Shown here one piece after another: positions 26,601 to 33,028 of a DNA stretch of 37,072 nucleotides. The notes below the pieces were generated by a model. It was not told the origin of the DNA. It ran no database searches and saw nothing but the letters and a program-made list of their open reading frames with translations. Location of the stretch: NCBI GenBank assembly GCA_031555145.1, contig JAVBUR010000018.1, forward strand, positions 1 to 37,072, given 5' to 3'. A program made the position numbers and the translations under genes. The DNA comes from JAJDIA01 sp031555145 (lineage in GTDB: Bacteria; Bacteroidota; Bacteroidia; Bacteroidales; Tannerellaceae). Each line of letters starts with the position of its first letter. Position 1 is the stretch's first letter.

Positions 26601-26915
26601 TTTGGACATTCGATCCGGGTAGCGGATGTACAGGCCCTGTTGGAAAGCTGTCCGGAGGCAGACAAGGTTAACCATGTCTCTATCCTTGTCCTGATGACTT
26701 CTACGCAGAAAGCGACATTGGGGAATGCGAAGGTACAAAAACTACTGGAGTTTACGGATCAGAAGGCCTGGGTACCGATCCATCCCTCTCATCCCTGGTA
26801 TATCCAGATTCCGGCCGCCGAACACCTGGTGTTTACCGGCTCTGAAACCGAATATGCCGAGCGGATTGGTACGGGTGAACTGGAGATTAGCAATACATTT
26901 ATCATCAAAGATTAA
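23619..26915 (+). CDS. eCIS baseplate J-like protein (Afp11-like)
   Basis: This is the largest gene of the system, 1098 residues. It forms the baseplate wedge arm. The N-terminal region (about 1-170) is helical. The long middle is beta-rich (ELKYHAESGQEHFCISFLLPYDYPAPVPCEE and PYTWARQLFIHRLSIENDVRDV). The C-terminal third has the baseplate J core: FRASNQALFRQKPVTPEDYERMVLERFPQVDKVTCFP, followed by IRCHVTLKPGIRQNLFQRDIKRRLDQYIAPW and FGHSIRVADVQALLE. These are the standard landmarks of Afp11/gp6-type proteins. It is 6 bases from the fibre-like gene downstream. Confidence 0.93.
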   Translation: MNNKRHHMDSPDRAQYLQRVCQTDQLDVLESNHSALFSYLMKQSASIPLPCGDGKDYSFAALMRYQALFILEAIQGSTEKDEGKLRELLAVWDEQLRYSPSLKLSQVVSNLIKNQVPAGECMDILRAGYVEFRQDITQSGINDPALATLDSFISNYAYVVSGFNGLWGRFAEFYVKNILRIRPLPIRPDRTWLMLTKREDSHDVLIPEHTAFIAGTDEKGTDLCYYSTEPVMATGMKLHAVSSVLFQQNVLVVNGKKLQYVQTILQKMIQPNEQKQPVVLFDTNAHRDDVHTFIPTGLMIESPLFVLEEGYREVMLRLYLTPESVTFFQRYAEDLTNRADRTKDIYYRLLKDTFYLEISTAGEWRHIPSYELKYHAESGQEHFCISFLLPYDYPAPVPCEEEAHGMNTQWPSLRILINRDAPIFPYTWARQLFIHRLSIENDVRDVTSLEVINEQGRQNTDASFYPFGVQGDKGAWMIAGNYEAAIKPLTEVRLTCQWLQLPHEVGGFASYYKDYEQSIDNTSFRVKTEYLKEKTWVESSPVRSNLFAVHATTRTLIPESSLSWNLQKQMPAYAHDRADFTYGKVPSGFIRMSLDAPDTGFGHSLYQRLFINSLLKRGNKEEVKLIPSPYVPMLDGLTLHYKAEETIQFGTGYAQGKTRLYHIDPITKKNIQPIQKGTFTLVNGPEEEGYLKFAFSDIIGYQTIRLHAELLPSHHEFEKSDLLPIKWYYHNGLQWIRLAEEAFLQDTTDHFLNSGVIEIQLPARITEAQLDGDGLFWLYAAFERNSLNYPSVFGFFLNTVEVAARPDDQAENAWGTQRLPAGTINRFQKELPGIQSVSQLRPSLGGLEPESLQRMIFRASNQALFRQKPVTPEDYERMVLERFPQVDKVTCFPACDTKNDGRKGVVTLAVMQKKPDMLLPLCPYDLLFEIEQEISHHTAPFVLVDAINPVFEEVMIRCHVTLKPGIRQNLFQRDIKRRLDQYIAPWMGTDDLPSFGHSIRVADVQALLESCPEADKVNHVSILVLMTSTQKATLGNAKVQKLLEFTDQKAWVPIHPSHPWYIQIPAAEHLVFTGSETEYAERIGTGELEISNTFIIKD

Positions 26916-26921
26916 TACGAT

Positions 26922-27629
26922 ATGGGAACAAACAATGACTTTCAATGGAAAAGAACCCGGAATGAACTGAAGAAATACTTTGGAGCAGGACAAAAGCCTA
27001 CGTCTGAGAATTTTGCCGAACTGATCGACTCCATGGTGAATATCGTCGACGACCAGGTGGAGGGTAAAATAGAATTGGTTTCGGCCGATGAACAGGATGT
27101 GGCTATCGCCTTCAAAAAGAAATCGTTGGATAGCAAGCCTGTCTGGACGATGGCAGTCAACAAAGAGAATGTATTGTCGGTCAGGAACGGGGCGAACGAC
27201 TCTACAGTGTTGTCTTTCTACCCGGATAAACGGATCGAACTGGGCGATGGTACCGATGTCGTAGTCAAAGGAAAATTGCATGCCGATGCATTTGTGGGGA
27301 GTGCAAAGGGCACACGCACGTACCCGGCGGATGGACTGTGGCATGAGGTACTGGAAGGCTCAAAGGGTTGCAAAGCGTATGAGATCACGGCCGGATGCGA
27401 AGTCGGAAATTCGTTTGGATTCCTGTTCGTCAAGGCGGTTGCAACGCAGTATGATAACCTGCCGATCCGGGTAGTTATGACCAATTACAGTTGGCGTACC
27501 TTCTCCGGAAACCGTATACAACTGAAGTGGTTTAAAGAAGCAGACCGTTGCGTGTTGAAGATACGTACATGCAGGAAATACAGGGACGAGGTACTTATTA
27601 AAGTAACACTACAGGAATTATATTCATAG
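26922..27629 (+). CDS. Fibre-like eCIS protein
   Basis: This protein of 235 residues may form a short fibre or receptor-contacting subunit. The N-terminal block NELKKYFGAGQKPTSENFAELIDSMVN (about 13-39) matches a pattern I recall from Bacteroidetes fibre-like proteins of phages and injection systems. A middle segment (RIELGDGTDVVVKGKLHADAFVG) looks like a trimeric beta-stalk of tail fibres. The C-terminal half (about 115-235), with AEITAGC-like and RIQLKWFKEADRCVL beta strands, would be the head. It sits where Afp13-type fibres might be expected, but it is much shorter than Afp13. Fibre function is inferred from pattern and position. Confidence 0.65.
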   Translation: MGTNNDFQWKRTRNELKKYFGAGQKPTSENFAELIDSMVNIVDDQVEGKIELVSADEQDVAIAFKKKSLDSKPVWTMAVNKENVLSVRNGANDSTVLSFYPDKRIELGDGTDVVVKGKLHADAFVGSAKGTRTYPADGLWHEVLEGSKGCKAYEITAGCEVGNSFGFLFVKAVATQYDNLPIRVVMTNYSWRTFSGNRIQLKWFKEADRCVLKIRTCRKYRDEVLIKVTLQELYS

Positions 27630-27630
27630 G

Positions 27631-29052
27631 ATGACGGACTGGTCGGACATACGGTTTGAAGAGAACGGCGAGCGTTTGTATCCCTTTCTGCAAAAGCAGA
27701 CAGCCGATCGCTTGTGCGCTTTGTCCGGAAAAGTCTGGACGGAACAACGTATGCATGATCCGGGCCTGACCATCAATGATGTACTGAACTATACCCTGAC
27801 CGATTATGATTACCGGTTGCATTTCAACCTGGAAGACTATCTCTGCACGCCTCAGGAACAGATGAACCCGGAGTCTACCGGCTTGTTCAGTGAGACGTTG
27901 GTCTCTCTTTCGGGACCAGTTACCCCCGACGATTACCAGGCATTAGCCCTGAAACATATTCCCGAACTGCGGACGATCCGCTTCGAACCGTTGGCGGGTG
28001 CAGAACTGGCGGGTGTATACGATGTCTATGCCGAGATATCCTCCGGTCTCTCTGACGACGCACCGGATCAGATCCGGACAGCCATACAGCAGTTGTATAA
28101 TGCAAACAGAAACCTGTGCGAAGACTTGCGGGATATCCATATCGTAGTATCCGGTGTTGAAACGGATAAACCCTTCCCGATCGATCTGTCCGTCTACCTG
28201 GATAAAGAAGAGGGCCTGAGCCTGCAAGGGACTTGCCGGGATGTGTATGAAACGATCCCTGTCCGGCAGGAATTCCCTGCCTTTTATGGCATCAATGACT
28301 GGGGACTGGCTCCGGAGGCGACTCCGCAGAGACGCCGGCAGGCGGAACAGTTGAAAGCGTATCTTTCCCTGTTCGACGCACTGCTGTCGAAAGGCTTGAA
28401 CGAATTGAAGCACCTGCCCCGGTGGTTCCGTCTGAGTACAGACATCCCCGGAGGACGGGAAACCTTGCTTAAGGAACAGTTCCTGAATAACCTGGAACGA
28501 ATGTATGGCGAAAATAGCAACCCCGCCTGCATGCTTACTGTTGAAGGATATCCGGAGAGCCGGGAAGAATCGATCGAACGGCGGGTGAATTTCCTGCGGA
28601 ACATCCCTTATTGGGGTAGGGACCGGCATAAGGCCTCCCATAAGCATACGGGAAAACCCTTTGGGGTGGAACGATATCTCCAACAATTGTTTAGTTTGGC
28701 TCCGGATGAACAGGTATGGATTGTCGAGCATACTTTTTTCCGTGATCTGACGGAGCCGATCCGCAGTCAGGATTATGTACCGATCGAATTCCCGCTGGCT
28801 TTGCACCTCAGTGTCTTCCTCTATGGGGATACCAAACGGATGCGGACTGCTTCTTTCCGGAAAGGATTTACTCAAGCGTTGTTGAATCGGATGCCGGCCC
28901 ATCTGGATGTAAATGTCTATTGGCTCGATGCGCAGGAGGCCGGTTCTTTCAGAGAGGTCTACGATAACTTCCGTCGGGAAATGTCGGAAGGGCATTTAGA
29001 AGTATTGAAAGGGTTTATCATCAACAAACGGGAGAAGGAGAAACAGATATGA
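27631..29052 (+). CDS. Afp12-like eCIS baseplate protein (tentative)
   Basis: This 473-residue protein lies between the fibre-like and tape-measure genes. The N-terminus MTDWSDIRFEENGERLYPFLQ is charged. The middle has IRFEPLAGAELAGVYDVYAEI and QAEQLKAYLSLFDALLSKGLNELKHL. The segment SLAPDEQVWIVEHTFFRDL resembles the VEH-I-L-L-R-P-type motif of Bacteroidetes eCIS baseplate proteins. The C-terminal ALHLSVFLYGDTKRMRTASFRKGFTQALLNRMPAHLDVNVYWLD is a typical end for such proteins. I call it Afp12-like on these grounds and on position; length and detailed homology are unchecked. It overlaps the next gene by 4 bases. Confidence 0.65.
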   Translation: MTDWSDIRFEENGERLYPFLQKQTADRLCALSGKVWTEQRMHDPGLTINDVLNYTLTDYDYRLHFNLEDYLCTPQEQMNPESTGLFSETLVSLSGPVTPDDYQALALKHIPELRTIRFEPLAGAELAGVYDVYAEISSGLSDDAPDQIRTAIQQLYNANRNLCEDLRDIHIVVSGVETDKPFPIDLSVYLDKEEGLSLQGTCRDVYETIPVRQEFPAFYGINDWGLAPEATPQRRRQAEQLKAYLSLFDALLSKGLNELKHLPRWFRLSTDIPGGRETLLKEQFLNNLERMYGENSNPACMLTVEGYPESREESIERRVNFLRNIPYWGRDRHKASHKHTGKPFGVERYLQQLFSLAPDEQVWIVEHTFFRDLTEPIRSQDYVPIEFPLALHLSVFLYGDTKRMRTASFRKGFTQALLNRMPAHLDVNVYWLDAQEAGSFREVYDNFRREMSEGHLEVLKGFIINKREKEKQI

Positions 29053-30620
29053 TTGCAATAAACCGCTTGTCGTTAGACTTTCAGGCAGATACATATGCCT
29101 TTGCCCGCGACCTGTATAAGGAGTGGGATGCGTTCTGTCGTCATTCGGTGGAAAAGGTGATCGACGATGTTTTGTCGCCTTTCGACCGGGAGGATGAGGT
29201 GATAGAGATTGAATGCCTGGAGGTTCCTGTCGGTGTCCTGACCGAAGAAGATTTCCATGACTCTTTTCCGGTGCAGTTTGCCCGTAGCCTCTATGAACAG
29301 TTTACGGCGTTCCTGCATCAGGCCGTCGGCTCCTCTGCCGTTGGGGTACGGATCACACCTGTCCTTACACGCCATGCCGAGTTGTTACTTTTCTTTCTTT
29401 CCAATGGCTATTTACCGTCCATGTTTGCCAATGAAGCGCATACTCCCTCTGCTTTGCTGGCGGCTGTGGTCGGATCAAAAGACCCGGGCTGGGTGTCTTC
29501 CCTGCGGCGGGAATGGCATCGGATGAGTCTGCGTGAACGGTTGGTGATGCAGTTTGCCGATGAAGAATTGCAACGGATTGTCGCCGCCTGCGAAGTCGAG
29601 AATGCCGCTTTTATCCAATCATTTACACATCATACGATCCATTGCCAGCCCCGGAGTTCGTATGCCTATATTCCACAAAGTTCTTACCGGACGGTGGTCT
29701 GGATACTGGTGCTGACCTATCTGATGAAGGAGGGGGACGGCTTCTTTAACCACAAGCAGTTCATCCTATATACGGTGCGTGAACTGGCTGCGCATTATAA
29801 CCTGGACTATCTGGATATCCTGCGGGCATTGTTTGCCTATACCTCCGCTGTTGTCCCGGCGGATACCCGGACGAATAAACTGGCCGTGTTGCTGGAAGAG
29901 ATCGACCGGACAGAACACTATTTGGTAGCTGCCAAAGGTGCGGCGGCGGATGGCTCTCTTCAGCCATTGTTGCCTGCAGGCAAGTCTTCCAGTCTGATCG
30001 GGAAAGAACAACAGATAAAACGATCATCTGTCGCAGACCGGTCATTCCCCGGAAGAGACAGGCAATTCGCTGAAATACCAGTTAATGCAGCAACCGAGAG
30101 TGAAGGGCTGACGGGACGGATTGATGTGCCGAATGCCGGTCTGGTCTTACTGGCGCCCTGGCTTCCCCGGTTGTTTGAACGGTTAAACCTGATGGAGGAC
30201 AAGTGTTTTACAGACGATGCATCTACCGTCAAAGCCCTCTTTACCTTGCAACAGCTGGTGTATGACGAATGGGATGCCTTTGCCGAACACGAACTGGTAC
30301 TGAACCGGTTACTGACCGGCTATACGGATACCGGCAAACCGTTACCGCGTGCGGTTGAACTGACGGATGCAGACCGTGCCAGTTGCCAATCATTGCTGGA
30401 AAGTGTCCGGCAAAACTGGCCGACCATGCAGAATACCAGTATCCGTGCTTTCCGGGAAGCCTTCCTGCAACGGAACGGTTTGTTGGAACAGAAAGAAAAC
30501 CATTGGGTGCTGAAGATAGAGACGAGAGCGTATGATGTATTATTGGATACCATTCCCTGGACCTATACATCTGTTAAATATCCATGGATGGAAATGCCTG
30601 TCCATGTGCAGTGGAGATAA
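29049..30620 (+). CDS. Contractile injection system tape-measure protein
   Basis: This 523-residue protein carries clear marks of the CIS tape-measure family (Afp14 role): AINRLSLDFQADTYAFARDLYKEWDAF at the N-terminus, AGLVLLAPWLPRLFERLNLMED in the second half, and the terminal NHWVLKIETRAYDVLLDTIPWTYTSVKYPWMEMPVHVQW. These W-x-LK-E and LLD-x-xPW-x-Y-PWM blocks are highly characteristic. The protein is predicted to set tube length and may chaperone cargo into the lumen. Residues about 310-365 are Ser/Gly/Arg-rich and look disordered. The N-terminus overlaps the previous gene by 4 bases. A 21-base gap separates it from the membrane protein that follows, so that gene may share the transcript. 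Confidence 0.9.
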   Translation: MIAINRLSLDFQADTYAFARDLYKEWDAFCRHSVEKVIDDVLSPFDREDEVIEIECLEVPVGVLTEEDFHDSFPVQFARSLYEQFTAFLHQAVGSSAVGVRITPVLTRHAELLLFFLSNGYLPSMFANEAHTPSALLAAVVGSKDPGWVSSLRREWHRMSLRERLVMQFADEELQRIVAACEVENAAFIQSFTHHTIHCQPRSSYAYIPQSSYRTVVWILVLTYLMKEGDGFFNHKQFILYTVRELAAHYNLDYLDILRALFAYTSAVVPADTRTNKLAVLLEEIDRTEHYLVAAKGAAADGSLQPLLPAGKSSSLIGKEQQIKRSSVADRSFPGRDRQFAEIPVNAATESEGLTGRIDVPNAGLVLLAPWLPRLFERLNLMEDKCFTDDASTVKALFTLQQLVYDEWDAFAEHELVLNRLLTGYTDTGKPLPRAVELTDADRASCQSLLESVRQNWPTMQNTSIRAFREAFLQRNGLLEQKENHWVLKIETRAYDVLLDTIPWTYTSVKYPWMEMPVHVQWR

Positions 30621-30641
30621 ACTATTTAAAATTGAATCCAT

Positions 30642-31841
30642 ATGAAAACATGTAGAAAAATCAGTTTGTGCCTGGGGGTATTATTCATTCCTTTATTCGC
30701 GATATATGCGCAAATAGAAAAGCTAAAAATAGGTGAGGAATTAGATGTGATGCCAAAGCAGTTGATGTCAATACCGGTGGCAGTACAAAAAGCCGCCAAT
30801 CAAAAGACGGCGGAAATGCTGGGTTGGAAAATCGATCCGGATGAACTAAAAGTATTGAGCCTGAGGAAACCGATCACTTCAATTAGCACATTGCAGCCTA
30901 ATAGTAAAATGGAATACCTGGTGGATGGCATACAAATTCCTGATGCAACAACTTACAGATGGTTTACTACCCAGAATTATCCTTCATTTGTGATTGATTT
31001 GCAGCGTGTATGCAGAATCTACCAGTTTGTTACATATGATTGTCAGACACTGGAGCCCACTTTATATAATGTGCCCGCTTACAATATATATGTCGGCCTT
31101 GAGGATGCACTGTCTAATAATTGGAAGAAGGTACTGGGAGTAGGTGGAAGGGGAGCGGAAAAGATAAAGACGGACATGATTGAACCGGTAGAAGCCCGGT
31201 ATATCCGCTATGAAGTGGCAGGGACTGTTTCCGGAGGCATCCGGATGTACGAGTTTGAAGTCTGGGGGGAAGAAATCAAAAAACAGGAAACGACCGATGT
31301 CACTATGCAATCGGCCATGAAAGACCTCCAATTGATTAGTTATGATAAACCGGTGATACCAGATATAACTAAAATGGAGGCAGATTCTTTACCCCGTTTA
31401 GGAAAAGATTTTTCCGGTTGGAAAGCGACTAAAACCTCCCCTTCTTTTATCGTGGATTTAGGGAAAGTCTATGATGTGAGCCGGTTTCAGCTTCTTTTTG
31501 GTGACGGGGTACCGAATTATACGATTTCAACGTGTGAAGATAATACGGATGGTTTTCAATGGAAACTGGCAGGGAAGAATACAGACCGGACCTGGTATCT
31601 GTCACGCACGATGGTCATCCAGCCTCAGAAGGCACGCTATGTCAAGTTTGAAACGGATGCGGCAGATGCCGTAATTACGCAGGTCAATGACTTTGAGGTA
31701 TGGGGATGGGATAGCAAAGCCGTGGTGCCGCGTCAGTTCTTTACAATGAACTGGGTTTGGGTGGTGGTCGGCGTGCTGACAGCGGCACTTCTCATCTTCC
31801 TCCTCTTTATGTTTTTGCGGAGAAGCGATTTCCGCTTCTGA
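30642..31841 (+). CDS. Secreted, C-terminally membrane-anchored protein with two discoidin-like domains
   Basis: This 399-residue type-I membrane protein has a signal peptide of about 23 residues (ending AIYA-QIEK), two F5/8-type-C (galactose-binding) domain candidates and one C-terminal helix at about 369-393 followed by a short cytoplasmic tail RRSDFRF. Each half contains an FVIDL or FIVDLG strand, then an ARYIRYE or ARYVKFE strand, and closes with YEFEVWG or NDFEVWGWD, a duplicated fold. The ectodomain would face the periplasm if the anchor is in the inner membrane. I infer membrane docking, target recognition, immunity or an effector role as options; none is shown by the sequence. The gene is AT-richer than the structural genes (21 of 60 G+C in the line from 31321). 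Confidence 0.82.
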   Translation: MKTCRKISLCLGVLFIPLFAIYAQIEKLKIGEELDVMPKQLMSIPVAVQKAANQKTAEMLGWKIDPDELKVLSLRKPITSISTLQPNSKMEYLVDGIQIPDATTYRWFTTQNYPSFVIDLQRVCRIYQFVTYDCQTLEPTLYNVPAYNIYVGLEDALSNNWKKVLGVGGRGAEKIKTDMIEPVEARYIRYEVAGTVSGGIRMYEFEVWGEEIKKQETTDVTMQSAMKDLQLISYDKPVIPDITKMEADSLPRLGKDFSGWKATKTSPSFIVDLGKVYDVSRFQLLFGDGVPNYTISTCEDNTDGFQWKLAGKNTDRTWYLSRTMVIQPQKARYVKFETDAADAVITQVNDFEVWGWDSKAVVPRQFFTMNWVWVVVGVLTAALLIFLLFMFLRRSDFRF

Positions 31842-31845
31842 TCTG

Positions 31846-31865
31846 CCGGGTAAGGCGTTACCCGG
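31846..31865. terminator. Hairpin between convergent genes
   Basis: CCGGGTAA and TTACCCGG form a perfect 8-bp stem with a GGCG loop between the ends of the discoidin-like gene and the AraC gene. The T tracts are poor, so terminator strength is uncertain. Confidence 0.5.
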
Positions 31866-31874
31866 TTACTCTGT

Positions 31875-32969
31875 TTATTGATTATTGACACGGGCCATGG
31901 TGGGGGAGACCCCGGTGATCTTCCGGAACTGTTTCCCGAAGCAACTGGAGTCGGCATAGCCAATCTCCACGCTGATCCGGGAGATTGGCCAGTCGGGGTG
32001 CTGCTGCATCAACAGGCGGGCTTCTTCGATCCGGAGTTGGTTGATCCAGGTGTTGAAGTTCACTTTCATATGCGTATTGATGTAGATCGACACATACGTC
32101 CGGTTACTATTCAGTGCGCTGGCCAGGTCGTTGACCGTCACGCCGCAGGACGTAAAGCCCTTATGCATGACCCATCGGTCGATTTTGTCGGCTAGTTCGC
32201 TGTATGATGTGAGTACCGTTGCTTCCGTTGGTTCCAGTTCTTCTCCCAGGCTGTCCCGAAGGGCATGGAACGTCTGCGGATAGTTGATATACTTAATGGC
32301 AAAGCAGATATAAAAAACGGAATAAATGGCGATCATCACCAGTAAGAGGGTGTAGTTGAGGAACGAGAGGCATAACCCTACGTTGACCCCGACAGCGAGG
32401 GAAGCAAAGAAGGAGGTTCGTACCCAGTTCAGTTTCCTGACTTCTTCACCTGAGTAAAAGGCTTCCAATTGTTTGCGTGCCTGCATTTCTTCCCGCAGGA
32501 AGATAGCGGTATAATAGCACAACTGGAAAACGTAGAAGAGGAAAAACAGCCCGTTGACGATCCGGTGCATAGCTGCTCGGCCGGTCAAAGAGGCTGCCGC
32601 CACCAACAGGAGGAATACCCCGATCAGCAGAAGCTGGTAAAGTAGTTTGCGGCGGGTGGTAAACCGGGGATTCACCAGTGTGATCAGCGTGTAGGTAAAC
32701 GCAAACGCCTGCAAAGAAGCGATACTGACGGTGACCGAATAGACCTCGGTCAGGTTGATGGATATCCCGGCACTTTGTGAGAGGATGGCAAAGAGGTTGC
32801 CGAAGCCCAACACAAAATAGGCAAAAGCCATCAGTTTGCGGGTGAACCGGTAATTGGCCAACGCTTCCGTGCGAGGTATAGCCACGAAGAGGAAACAGCA
32901 TCCGAATATGATTGATATAACAGATGCGGTCAGGTCAAATAGTAGATAGACAAAAAGCATTCGTTCCAT
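31875..32969 (-). CDS. AraC-family regulator with polytopic membrane N-terminus
   Basis: This 364-residue regulator is read against the eCIS genes. From the ATG at 32969 the first ~240 residues hold about seven hydrophobic helices (MLFVYLLFDLTASVISIIFG, AFAYFVLGFGNLFAIL, KLLYQLLLIGVFLLLVAA, NGLFFLFYVFQLCYY and others). The last ~105 form an AraC HTH domain: VTVNDLASALNSNRTYVSIYIN is helix-turn-helix 1, and WPISRISVEIGYADSSCFGKQFRKITGVSP is the canonical second helix with the GYAD and F-x-FRKxxGxSP motif. The sensor would lie in the membrane and the DNA-binding domain in the cytoplasm. The open frame extends to 33128, but that overlaps the cargo gene. Its start is 59 bases from that divergent gene, so control of the cargo is a natural hypothesis. 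Confidence 0.88.
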   Translation of the reverse strand: MERMLFVYLLFDLTASVISIIFGCCFLFVAIPRTEALANYRFTRKLMAFAYFVLGFGNLFAILSQSAGISINLTEVYSVTVSIASLQAFAFTYTLITLVNPRFTTRRKLLYQLLLIGVFLLLVAAASLTGRAAMHRIVNGLFFLFYVFQLCYYTAIFLREEMQARKQLEAFYSGEEVRKLNWVRTSFFASLAVGVNVGLCLSFLNYTLLLVMIAIYSVFYICFAIKYINYPQTFHALRDSLGEELEPTEATVLTSYSELADKIDRWVMHKGFTSCGVTVNDLASALNSNRTYVSIYINTHMKVNFNTWINQLRIEEARLLMQQHPDWPISRISVEIGYADSSCFGKQFRKITGVSPTMARVNNQ

Positions 32970-33028
32970 TATAATAGTAGAGTTATCAGTTGTCTGGTTA
33001 GTCAGGTTGTAAAAATAAAGAATATAGA

